Origin: Cyanodermella asteris
Lineage: Eukaryota > Ascomycota > Lecanoromycetes > Ostropales > Stictidaceae
NCBI GenBank assembly: GCA_900618795.1
Contig: UYJD01000003.1
Location: 1,371,627-1,435,626, forward strand
Reading direction: 5' to 3'
DNA length: 64,000 nt
This document shows positions 1 through 11,400 of the stretch, in pieces. Each line of letters opens with the position of its first letter. The stretch's first letter is position 1. Under the pieces are notes generated by a model. The model did not search any database. It was not told where the DNA came from and saw only the letters and a list, made by a program, of their open reading frames with translations. Both the position numbers and the translations under genes were made by a program.

Positions 1-955
1 CCCCCCCCCCCCCCCCCCACAGCCATGACAGCTCAGACGCTGAAGAGTTGGCATCTCCTTTGGCAGCCAACAGAATATGTCGGAATTGTTCCTGAGAAAC
101 TCGCGCACGGTCCTAGGCAGGACAGTGCGAAAGCCGTCTACACAAAGCACAAAGCGGGCAGGTAAAAGTCGTTGCACATGTACGAATGAGATTATCCTCG
201 GATGTCCACGATTGGCGGCTTGTTTATCGCCTTGTAGTAATATTTCGTTCGGTCAGCTACTGTCAAGTTCTATGGGTAGCTACAATAATACACATCAAGT
301 GGTTATTTATGCAACGGAGCAAGTAGAAAGCACCGTACTTGCGCGACGACTTTTGCCTACCGGCCCTGAGCAACTTCTCGAGGACAAAACAACGATTTTA
401 GAGTACTTGCACGTACGACCGCGGGAGTGCATAATCTTGCTGCGCAAAATGGACTCCTAAGGATGCTAGGCCAATTGGTGGTGAAGAGAATAGGGCAAAT
501 GCTAATCTGCGAAACCGTCGACGATTTCGCAAGCTCAACGTCTTGTTCATAATTTGATGAAATTCAGAACTAGTAAAATCGGACTTTTGAATCCAAAATA
601 ATGCAGCAGTGATTAAACCCTTTATTCATCCTGTCAGTATGAAGATGGGCGCTATCGCCATCGCCATATCTCGGCAGATTGTTTTTGTTCGAGTCTTTGA
701 CGTGCCTGACACTGGTGTGAGGATTCGTGAGTCGAGCATCAGATGACCGCATCTCTTTGGCGCAAAAGTACCCAAACAGGTCTGTCCAGCCCCGCCGCCG
801 CCCTGATCAGCGGGGCAAAGGGCACACACCCTCCCAACTCATTCAGGCATGAGACACCTTTGTAGCAGCTTCATACCTGAGAAGCTCCGAGTCTTGTTCC
901 TGCAACAAGACTTTACCAAGCGCTTTCCAACTCTACTGCCCTCCAGTCGCTCACA
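1..955. other. Region upstream of the Ebp1-like gene; possible last exon of a gene outside the window
   Basis: The window opens with 18 C residues followed by ACAG. A short open frame then runs from the CAT at 24 to a TGA at about 93-95, reading HDSSDAEELASPLAANRI and ending CRNCS. It could be the final exon of a plus-strand gene whose intron ends in C-run plus CACAG, but nothing homologous is recognised. The rest, about 95-955, has no convincing coding frame and presumably holds the promoter of the gene starting at 956. Confidence 0.3.
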
Positions 956-2325
956 ATGGCGACCGAGGACCCCAACGTCGGTACGTACCGCCCCATTCTC
1001 TGCCCTGCGCGCTCAAAACTCATTCTCAACGTCATGCAGATTACTCGCTCGGAAACCCCGATACTCTGACCAAGTACAAGACTGCCGGTCAGATTTCGCA
1101 CAAGGTCCTCGAGACGGTCACGGGATGGCTGGCCGAGGGTGAGAAGGTCATTGACATTTGCACGCGCGGCGATGCGCTGCTCGAAGAGGAGGTGGGCAAG
1201 GTCTACAAGGGCAAGAAGATCCTCAAAGGTAAGCGAAGCTCGGATCTACGATGACTTGACCGCGGGCTAAACAATTCAGGTATTGGACATCCGTGCACCA
1301 TCTCACCAAGCTCCTACGTGACCCCATACACACCCCTAGTCTCTGACCCCTCGGAGGCCGAGACCACGCTGAAGAAGGGCGAGGTGGTGAAGATTCAATT
1401 GGGTGCGCAGATTGATGGTTTTGGCACAATCGTTTGCGACAATGTCGTCGTACCGGCTGAGAAGGGCAAGTTCGAGCAGGTCACAGGACGGGAGGCGGAT
1501 CTGCTACTCGCTACCTACTACGCCAATGAAGTTCTCTTACGGTTGATGGTACCCCCAGGACTTCTGGCAGGAGGCTCCGACGACGAGAAGGCGAAGGCCG
1601 CCGCGCAGAAAGCCCCAACACAGACCAAGATCTCTCAGATCGTGGAGAAGATCGCCAAGTCGTACGAGGTCACCGTCGTCGAGAACACCACTTCATGGCT
1701 GTTCGAGAGGAACGAGATCGAGGCCAAGAAGAAGATTGTCCTTGCACCGACTGAGGGTCACAAGGGCGACGGCACGCCCGAGGTCGGCGAGGCATGGGGT
1801 GTCGAGGTTGGCATGAGTTTGGGCAGTGGCAAGGTCAAGACGCTCGAGAACCGCCCAACTCTGCACAGGAGAACAGCCACGACATATGCTCTGAAGCGAC
1901 CCAGTTCGCGCCAGACTTTGTCAGAGATTGTCAAGAAGTTCGGCCATTTCCCCTTCAGCTTGAGACAGCTCGAGGGCGAGCGTGCCGGCAAGGTCGGCAT
2001 CGTCGAATGCGTCCGCTCAGGCGTTGTCAGGCAATACGATGTCATCGCCGACAAGGACAACGCCGCAGTTTCACGGTTGTTCACCACGGTGGCGATCACC
2101 AAGAACGGTCTGACAAAGCTCAGCAGCGCTCCAGCGCTAGATCTGGAGAAGGTCAAGTCGGACAAGAAGATTACCGATGAGGAGATCTTGAAGATCTTGG
2201 AGCAGCCGCTTGCCAAGTCTACAGGCTCAAAGAGCAAGAACAAGAATAAGAAGAAGAAGCCGGCAAAGAAGACCGCCGCAGCTGCTGAAGAGGAAGACTC
2301 GGATGAGGACAGCGACGATGAGTGA
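956..2325 (+). CDS. Ebp1/PA2G4-type protein (methionine aminopeptidase-fold, proliferation-associated / curved-DNA-binding family)
   Basis: Three exons, 956-980, 1040-1228 and 1280-2325, encode about 419 residues beginning MATEDPNVDYSLGNPDTLTK. The introns are GTACGT...CAG and GTAAGC...CAG. The protein has the creatinase / methionine aminopeptidase ('pita-bread') fold seen in PA2G4/Ebp1 and S. pombe Cdb4. The family features seen are the start TKYKTAG, the IDICTRGD segment, the GHPCTISPSSYVTPYTPL stretch and the KLGAQIDGF-like segment (here IQLGAQIDGFG). The C-terminus is a Lys-rich run followed by an acidic DSDEDSDDE tail, which fits nucleolar and ribosome-associated family members. Family members are catalytically inactive as peptidases and bind RNA and ribosomal particles; that role is inferred from family. 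The ATG at 956 was chosen because it gives the usual short N-terminus before DYSLGNPDTLTKY. Confidence 0.9.
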
Positions 2326-3106
2326 TCGTGACTCTGCTTACGACAGATAGCTTGGGCGACTGGCTGGCCTCTCGAAAGCTGTCAAGGATTGAGGACATGA
2401 AGCAATGATTAAACCCCATGTATTAAAAGAACACTCAAAAGCATCTGATACGTGCCTGTTCTTTGGGACAGATGCATGTCTGCAGCATCATGCAGATTCG
2501 GTATCTATTGTTCGCGTTGGGCAAATGCAACTCACTTCTTCTTCAACCACTCATGCCTGTGTCATTACATGGACCCGAAAGCACGTGCTTCTGACTGTTG
2601 ACACCGCATACCGGACGCGACTGTTCCGAGCATGACTATGCTTGGGCCTGCTTGCTTGCATTCACGAAGAGATTCCGTAAACCTGAAACCCTACAGTTGA
2701 AGCCACGCCCCTTTTTCCATGATAGCTCGTGGTTAAAAAGAACACCTATTTTGCGAAACGCATCCAGGTTGAAAAGTTCAACTTCGCGAAGACGCACTGG
2801 AAATCTCCTCTGCTTTCATCGCGCTAGGAGCATTTGGTCAAAGGTTCAGTGGTGAAAGCCGTGGTATTGCTGAGCTTGGGTCGGAGCCGGGCTTGGCCGC
2901 AGTGAGCGTGATTTGCTACGAGACATCGACTTCTTGCTTCAACACGTTCAGGATTGTTGGCGCGCGCAGCGCAAGCAGGAAGACCCTGCGCTAGCCACAC
3001 GTCTCCGGGGTTGCTGGTATGCTCTCTGATTCTCAAAATGTTCTGCAAACTGTGATCCATTCACTGACAACGCGCAGTGGCCAGGCCGGTGGAACCCCTG
3101 CCCACC
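2326..3106. other. Intergenic region
   Basis: This is the 3' flank of the Ebp1-like gene and the 5' flank of the PHD gene, both on the plus strand. No frame of convincing length or composition is seen on either strand. Confidence 0.5.
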
Positions 3107-6100
3107 ATGTCTTCCCAAACGCCAGGCCGGCGGTCCACGAGAGAAAGACGGTCACTACGGAATTCAAGCCCCATGAATACCAGAGGCCCCCGGCTGAGCG
3201 GTCTGTCGAATGTCATGACGGCCCAGTCCCAGGATGTCGCAGGAGATGATGCGTCCGGCAAAGCTTCGAACGCAGGCGAACTCGCTGGAAGAGAGAACGC
3301 TACAGCTCACGGCATGAACAGCACGACACCTGTTCCATCGACCAGACCAAGAATCCACATGCGAGTCAAACCTCCTCCATCTCAGACAGCACAGCAGGAG
3401 AGCGCATCCCGAACAAGCCCACGACCGCGCAAGTCCGGTAGAATGTCAGAAATTGCGAAGCGCGAACCGGCGACTTCAAGCGGTCCGGAAGAGGAAGCTC
3501 AACTTGCAGGCTCCAACCGGATAGAAGAGAGCGGCGACGACGATTACACACCTACGGGCAAGCCGGTGAAGGGGAAGCGAGCGACGAAAAAGAGCACGGA
3601 ATTTGTGGAGCCAGAGGAATCCGACCCGACTGCCGCTAACCCGCGTGCATCAAAGCATCAATCAATAGTGCAGGCTGCAATAGAGGTTGCCAGAAGCAAG
3701 AGAAATGACGTTCTGGCCGTCACGCTGAAGTTGCTTTACCGACAAAGCCTGCAGGACGATTCACTGGCAACTCTCCTGGAAGCTATCCTTGGCTCGGCCT
3801 CCTCCGCTGCGCAGATGCAGAATTTCCAACTCTACGTCCGAGCAGCACGCAAGGAGTCCAGAGCACTGGTTGATCAAGGTCTTGACGATTCGTTCTATCT
3901 CCTTGACCCTTTACCACCACCGCGTACAAAACCGACATCGCCTACAAAAGCAGTTGCGCCAAAAAAGCCTGTCCAACGTGCTTCTAATCCAAACCCATCG
4001 AAAGCTCAACCCCCCAGGAAGCAGACTTCTGACATTGTGTCAATACCTGCTGCACGTGGTAGACCTCCAGCTGCCGTGGCCGCCCGTTCTAGAGGTATTG
4101 GGAGACAAGCTGCTTCGCCACAACCTGCAGCTGCGACAGTCTTACGACTTGGAACTCCGCTCCAAGCAGAACCGACCATGAGCACTCGCAACAACAAGAA
4201 GCGGCCCAGCGCCACGCCTGAGCCATCAGCTCGAGCGGGTCGTTCTGCTTTGAATGGCGAAGACGAGCGTCCTCGCAAGCGACTCAGACGATCTGTGGCT
4301 GGCGCACAAGCTGAAGACATTGTCATGCAGGATGAGGTTGGCGACAGTCTCAGCGATATCGCGGCAGATCTTGGTGATTCTGACAGTGCACTTTCAGAGC
4401 TTCATCACAGCTCCCCTGAGCCACCAGCTGAGATCGTGGCTGCAGAGAATGCCCTTGCCGGTAACAACCATCTCTCTTCGACGGTGCATGGATTTCGAAA
4501 GGGTGGCCGTCAGCTTAAGAGGCGTCCAGAGCCAAACCAGAAGGTCAAAGCAACATCAGCAACGAAGCACGGTATTGGCCTTCCAGACGATGAGATGCTG
4601 GAGGCGAAACAGCGTGAAGCAGCTCACTTCAACAGAACTGGCCCGACGCCGATTCCCAGCGAGTTTCGCCCTCACCACGAGCCTTCAGCGGTGCCTCGTG
4701 GTCGACGACCGCCGGCACTTGACATTGATGGCGTATTTACCCCTGCGGCACGTGAGCAGCTCGAGCGACAGGCGCTACAGTCACCAGCAACGAGCTCGGT
4801 CCAAGGCGAGCTGTTGATTCCACCGCCGGCCGGCTACGCGAAACCAACTAGTAGGGCTAGCACGCCCGCAGTGACCGGAAGAAGCGGAAGGTCGCGGAAT
4901 CAAAACCCCAAGGACCGCATGAAGAATTCGTAAGTCTATCTACCCCGTGTATCACGTCGTTGCCACATTTGTTCTTGAACTGCCTTTCTACTTTCGACTG
5001 CCTTGTTCCACGTCATTCTGTGCTTCTTTCATGGTGAGACGTGAGACTGGGTAGCAAAGCAGCGCAAGGCGTCTCAGCCACACTGGAAGGGCTGGCCTGG
5101 TGTGTGCGACGTTCGTTCAGGCCGGCGGAAAACCCAACGATGATAGCAGAAGGCTAACTTGTGTTCTACGATGCAGGCCAGTGAAGAAGAAGACGTTTGC
5201 TGGTGGAATAGGAAGCTTTGCAAGTGCAGGCGGCAGGGAGAGCCCGATCGGCGTGCAGGCGGATGGAGAGGTGAGCGCACATCCCAAACTGGCTCGCTTG
5301 GCGGCCACTCTTTTTCCTTTCTTCTACCTGCCCTTTCTGTCTGTTCCTTTCATCCCCAACCATCGCACCCACTGCCTACTTCTTCCCTTGCCCCTCGACC
5401 ATTAAATATATTTGTTACGCCTGTTTGTCATCTAGCGTCTGCCTCGCTCTCTGCACTCGTCTTCGTCCGAGTCTTCGTTTTCACCGCTCTCATTGGACAC
5501 GTGTACGACGCTCGACGTCGTCCCCATCGCCCTGCCTTCTTCTCTTCTGTCACAGCCTGACGATGGCTTCATGGCTGATTCCGACGACCAGTCTGCAAAT
5601 CTCGATTACTGCGTCACGTGTGGTGACAGTGGCGAGCTCGTCTGTTGCGACGGCTGCCCGAGGGCATTCCACCTAGTGTGCTGCGATCCACCGTACGACG
5701 AAGACCACCCTCCCGAAAGCGAATCCTGGTTTTGCGCAGTCTGCACCAGCAAGCGTGAGATCGCCCCGAAGCCGCCGAGATCCTTGTTCTCTACACTCGT
5801 CCACGACGTCAGACGACACAATGCCATCAAGTTCGGTCTGCCAAAAGATGTGCAGACCTACTTCGAAGGGGTGCACGCCAATGACGAGGGCATCTACGTT
5901 TTTGACGAAGCCGTCCAAGCCAAGCATCGGTAAGCTACAGATTCTGTAAATACGAGATCGTTCGGATTCCTGACCGTTGCAGAACGAGTGCCACCGGTTT
6001 TAATGCCGAGGTTGAGAACGAGACATTCAAGCTCAGAGATGCCAAGGGTAATTTCGTCCTTTGCTTCGCTTGTGGCCTATCCTCAGCAGGCAGGCGCGAG

Positions 6101-6964
6101 ATGCTAAAGTGTGATGACAATGATTGTCAGCTTCACTGGCACGTGGACTGCCTAGACCCGCCACCCGCCAACCCGCCGGTCAAGGCACCACTGGACGGAA
6201 GACCTCGGCCAACTTGGAGGTGTCCTGCGCATGCCGTTGATTACAAGTATCGTCATGGTGGCGCTCGTTCACGACACAAGATCAGACGCCCCAGGAACGC
6301 AAAGGTTGTAGACACGAACCTCAATCGTGGCCTGAAAAACAACGGCAACATCGAAATCGAAAATGACCCTTCGGACGATGACGATGTCGGAGCTGACGAT
6401 GGCATTGTTTACCGTGTCAAAGAAAACAGCATCAAACTGGACTTCATGGAACGTGCGAAGCGGATAAGAGAAGATGCAGCAGAGCAACAGCGAAGAAGGG
6501 ATGAGCAAGAGAAGCGCAAGCGTGATGCTGAACGCCAGGCCCAATTCGACTTCAACATGCGGTCGTTCGCGGACCAGCGAGCTGTCTTGAGTCTGTTGGA
6601 GCTCAACAGTCAAGGAGGGGCTCAGAACGGAATGGGAGTTCCCTCTCACCCTTCTGTCATATCCGCGCACGGCCACGACGAAGTTCAGGAGCTTATTCAT
6701 CATCTCATAAGTGGTATGCCTACCGGACTCATGGAGACGCTGGCCGACGAGCCCCCAAGGCGGCCATCCATCGCCGGAGGCGGAGGCGAAGACGTCAATG
6801 GCTCTGGTTCGTCGAACGCTCTCTACGCGCAGACTCACGGACAGCGAGCAAAGGTTTTCGACAAGCGAGTTTTGCTCGCCCTCCGACAAGCTGTGGACGA
6901 GAAGCTCGCGGCTCTCGACGCAAGCGAACCGGTCACAAACGGAGAGAAGACCAATGGTGTTTAG
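3107..6964 (+). CDS. Rco1-like double PHD-finger protein (Rpd3S / Clr6 complex II type histone deacetylase subunit)
   Basis: My model has four exons, 3107-4929, 5177-5270, 5556-5929 and 5983-6964, giving about 1090 residues. All junctions are in phase (GTAAGT, GTGAGC and GTAAGC donors). The ATG at 3107 lies in a good CCACC context. Residues 1-640 look disordered, rich in Ser, Pro and basic residues. PHD1 starts near residue 655 (DYCVTCGDSGELVCCDGCPR, AFHLVCC). PHD2 starts near 787 (CFACG, MLKCDDNDCQLHWHVDCLDPP, WRCPAH). Between them is the SLFSTLVHDVRRHNAIKFGLP segment, split here only by my quoting limits, which resembles the Sin3-interacting stretch of Rco1. A Glu/Arg-rich coiled region follows PHD2. 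The family recruits the deacetylase to transcribed chromatin through histone H3 tails. The long 285-base second intron is the weakest part; two separate genes remain possible but would leave the second without a good start. Confidence 0.75.
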
Positions 6965-8442
6965 TCGGTGACTTTTCCATATCAACGACCGCTCCGTGCT
7001 GAGACTGAGGTTGCATGCTCCATATGCTCGCAAATTGTGCAGTGGTGATACATGATACTCATGGTCGAAGGACTGAGTCGAGCATGGCGCCGTGACAACT
7101 ACCATCTTGTCCCGAATCAGGACACGAATCGAAAGCGGGCTTGGGAAGCCGGGAAGAGACTATCTCGATTCAACGCGCGATACCGACATCGCCGTGTGGC
7201 CAATATGACCGGCACCGCCGCGTCGACGACGCTCGTTGTCAGGGGCCCTGACGAACCGGCTATTTTGTTGCCATTAACGTTTGGCTCATTTTATTTGTGG
7301 AATCATGGAGAAGGAACTTGCTTGATAGGTGGTCGGTCAGTCTGTGCGGTGGAACATCAGTTCACGCATTGGCAATACTGTCTCTCTTCGGGAGAGTTCA
7401 AAGTTTGTGTACACTAGGAGATTTTTTTCTTCCACCTTAACGGCAGCTATTGTTACTGGGAGGACCTGTTTCGAACACGGCGGTCAGATGGGGTTTCTGG
7501 TGGTCTCTGCCAGATAGGCAGTGAAGCATTGTCGTTCGTCGGCAGTTTGAATGACGATGACGTGTTATTTCTAATCCTGCAGGCATTTGTCTGAAGCGTA
7601 GATGGTACTCTGAGGCGTCACATGCCTCGAACTCGTAGCAAAAATGCTCTTTTTGGCTCAGGAATGTGGCAACAGTGGCAAGTTTTTGTGCATAGCAACA
7701 CTGCATCGAGCTGGTCCTCGGAAGTAGGTCAAGAACGGCGCGTAATGCCTGTAGAATACTCCGCGCGTGGTCTGGTTGGTCAACACGGCGCGTAGATATC
7801 ACAAGGAAGCCCTCAAAACCCACCGCTGCCAGTCGGCCTGACCTCAGGACCGATACCCCAAGCCACGCGCCGTTGGGCCGCAAACCGACTCGACAAGCAA
7901 GCCGTCAACGGTATCAAAAAATTGGTATCAGAGTTGCATGCATTTCAGTAATTTCGGCCTCTCCTATCACAAACTCCCCGATACTCCTTCGCTGCCATGA
8001 TCAAGAAGAAAGAAAACAAAGAATGGGTATCCAGGCCCTCCAGACCTCCGGTATCCGGTCTCCATTCAGTCCGTTCGTTCGTTCCCTCGCTCCGCCATCC
8101 AGTTCCAGCCGCACCGGTTCCGACCGTCCCGAAAGCACAAGCCAGCCACCGTCCCATCCCATCTCATCTCGGCAAAGCGACGTGCATAGACGGCATATTC
8201 TTGCTGCGACCCCTGCTCACTCACTCACTCACTCACTTATGGTCCTTGGCCTCATCGTTGAGACCTAAGCACCAGCCGCTCTGAAAACCAACAGACTGAT
8301 TTGCTATCGTATGTATAAACTAATCGATAGCAATCATAACAAAGCCATAAAGGTTTAAAGTCGCTCCCGTGATACACCGCGTCATGTGCAAGATAATTCA
8401 GGGGTTATTCCAGATGTCCGCCGGCGAATCTTGAGGGCTATC
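6965..8442. other. Convergent intergenic region, about 1.5 kb
   Basis: This region lies between the 3' ends of the PHD gene (plus) and PDS5 (minus). Several frames of 60-148 codons are open on both strands, but none has recognisable family sequence or splice structure. A TCAC tetranucleotide run lies near 8216-8238. It is unusually long for two 3' UTRs, and I find no gene in it. Confidence 0.45.
8216..8238. repeat. TCAC tetranucleotide microsatellite
   Basis: Five to six tandem TCAC units in the noncoding space downstream of both neighbouring genes. Confidence 0.8.
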
Positions 8443-11400
8443 CTAGCGGCCCGACCGCGTCGCCCGACCGCTCCTCGTGGGTAATGCTTTCGGGGTAGTC
8501 GCGGTGTCAGCTTTCGGAGACGGCTTTGCCGCTTTCGGCGCAGCGCCAGCGCCGCGGCTTGTCCGAGTCGGAGCAGCCTTGCTGGATGATTTTGGCGTCG
8601 CTGTCTTCTTGGTGGTGGCTTTGGCCTTCGGGGCGGCCTTGGCGCGTTTGGTGGCGGGAGGCGAGCTGACGGGTGACGGCGGTGAGCTTGTAGGCTCGAC
8701 TGGCTCGTTCTCGGTGCCTTCGACCTCGTCTGTCATCTCGACATCTTTATCTTGATTCTTCTTGTTTTTTGCGCGAGCTTTCGATCTTGATGCTGACTTT
8801 GGTGGTTCGGGTTCTGCTTCATCTTCGTTTTGCTCCTCGTCTTCACTTTGCTCGTCCTCATCCTCCTCGCTATCTCCCTCATCACCAGCACCGTCCTTCA
8901 GCAAAGTGCCATTCTCGTATTCCCAGACTGCGACTCCTTCCATCTCGTCATCATGTGAATCTCCTTCTTCGTAGTGTATAGTGCTGCTCTTGCGACCACT
9001 CTTTCGTCTAGCCTTCTCTGCTGCGGCATCTCGTGGTGTTTGCAAGTCTTCATCCTCGCTTCCGCTGCCCCAGCCGTCTCCTCGACGTTTAGCGGTCTTC
9101 TGCTTCTTTGCGGCCGATCTGGGCGTCTTTTCTCCCTTCGATTTGCTGGTACTGGTACGTTTTGCGCGCTTAGCATGACCGTCCTCATCGTCATCGTCGC
9201 CGAGGACTGCCTCGCTTTTCCGCTTTCTCGTTTCAGTCTTGGGCTTCTTGCGGAGAACTTGCCGGACCAGGTTGTCAAGATCATCGACATTGAAGTCGGC
9301 GAGAAAGTCCTTTTCAGCAATGGTTATCGCCTCGTCATGGTCCCTGATCTCGCAGAAGAGGAGGCGCGGTAGGGTGGCACGGGACGGTAGGGTCTGTAAG
9401 TTCCAGCTCTGAGCTTCAACAAAGGCTCGGATGGTAGCGCAAGCGAGATCGGACAGCGTATGCAAACGGTTATCGAAGTCGATATCGGTTAAGGAGGGTT
9501 TTACCTTTTCGGCAAATATCGAAGCCGAGGACTCGATAATAGCGTCACGGTGAGCTTTTATTCTTTGCGCAAGGTGGTAGATCAGCGAAATATTCTCTGC
9601 AGTCGCGACAGCGTTCAGATAAAAGATGATGTACTGTGACGTCTCCAACAGACCATGTGGCGACTCATCATAGTCTGTGTGGTGCGCAAGCAAGGAGATC
9701 AAGCGAACGGAGGTGGCCTCCATTACGTTCTGGGCTCTATTCTTAGTAGACTTCCCGTTTGCGATAGGTGTGCTGGTATGCTGTTGTATCATCCTAGTTT
9801 TGCCCTTCATCCATGTGATCATTTCGAACTTGAGATTGTGGTCCGGTTCGTAGGCGAGGAGACAAGGGATTGTGAAAAATCGGCCCTGCAGATTACCACG
9901 ATCCATGTACTTCCGGAGACGCTTCAGGAAGGCTGTTCGAACCTCTACCATGCTGTCTTGAGCCACCTCGGCAAGCTTGACGAATGCGAGTCCGTCAACG
10001 AGATCATCGTGTCGTTTTGAGCGGCAAAGCTTCAGCAGAGAGTGAGCCGCAAGTAGGCGCAGCTGCGGTTTGTGTGTGGGAGGAGTATCTTTGTCTGGAG
10101 ACAAGTCGCCTTCGTTTGCAATAATGTAACTCAGCGTTGCCAGAACAGGGCCCGCAGCCTCTTTCAATTTATCAGAATCTGGGTAGGAGCGGATGTAATT
10201 GACCACAACCTTTATAGCCCACATTTTCGCTGCGCACTCCTCGTCGATGTCTGTGCTCCAAACATAGCCCTGATCTGTGGACTTTGAGCGCACCTTGGTT
10301 AAGATGTCGGTCATCACGATTGTCAAGATCTCGTCCTCAAACTCGGTGGCCTCTTCCGGAGCAAGCTGCATGACTTGCGAGATAGCTGCCAGTCTGGTTA
10401 GAAATCCTTCCTCACCGTACTTGAAACCTTTGAGACACTTTCGAAGTATATCTTTGGCTGCACCTGGTCTCTTATCTGAAGCGCCAAGTATGATGGAAAC
10501 TGCATGCTTTCCTGCCTCAGGGGGGCTTCCATAGAGCGTATAAGAGGTCAGGGATTGGACGAACTTGCGATCCTTGGGCAGTTTGTGTGGATAACCTCTG
10601 GCGAAAGCAGCGCATGCCTTTAGGTTGTCAAGTACACTCGGACCATTGGGTTTGCCAGCCGAGGGTGGTGAATCTTGGAGACTTTGGCACATTTCCTGGA
10701 TGTGAGTCTCTAGGACGGCTGGGGACCTTTCCGATATGTCTTTCAGAAGGAGGTTGGAGATTGCAGCGAGGCCCTTCTCATTTGTCTTCGCAAATTTCAG
10801 AATTGCTGGAACGTGGCTGCGGTTGTACAAGATCAGCGAACTTCGATACAGAATCGGTATCAGCGTTTCCAAAAGAGTTGGGTTGGATGACTCCGTGATC
10901 CTCTTCGTCAGCTCGCGCATCGAATTTTTGACGGTGCGATAGTCGTTCTGGGGCTCAATACAAAACCGTATAAGCTGGTAATTCCTGCGATCATGTGCCT
11001 TGGCAAATTTCCAAAGATCAGCATGAACTCGCTGTCGCTCTTCAAACATCGTCGATATAGCATCGATCAGACCTGTCAAACGCTTTGTCTTCGCCGCATC
11101 ATCGGAGTCCATCACACCCCCGTTGTACTCTTCACATGTGGCAAGATATGCCATGACGTATTTTGCGAAGGCAGCTTGTCTCTGGGAGAGAGCGAGAAAC
11201 ACCTTTTGAGCACGATCGTCAAGCGACTTGGCGAAAACGAGCATGCGTTCCGCGCGGATCATGTCTGGGTCGGGCTCGCCGTCATCATTGGCAGTCTGGC
11301 TATCCTTGGCTCGCTGTGAGGCGCCGTTGGCCTTGTCTTTCTTCGTCTTGATCGGTGGATAGTTCATCGGCAGAAGAGTCTCAAACATGACTTTCTCGAT

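Noticed and set aside
849-1142. A 97-codon plus-strand frame over the start of the Ebp1-like gene
   Set aside because: It overlaps exons 1 and 2 and the first intron in another frame; the spliced Ebp1 reading is far better.
7437-7883. A 148-codon minus-strand frame in the 7-8.4 kb spacer
   Set aside because: Its Cys/Arg/His-rich, uneven composition has no family features, splice support or conserved motif.
8974-9372. Plus-strand frames over the 3' part of PDS5
   Set aside because: They are shadows of the Ser/Lys/Asp-rich PDS5 tail on the opposite strand.
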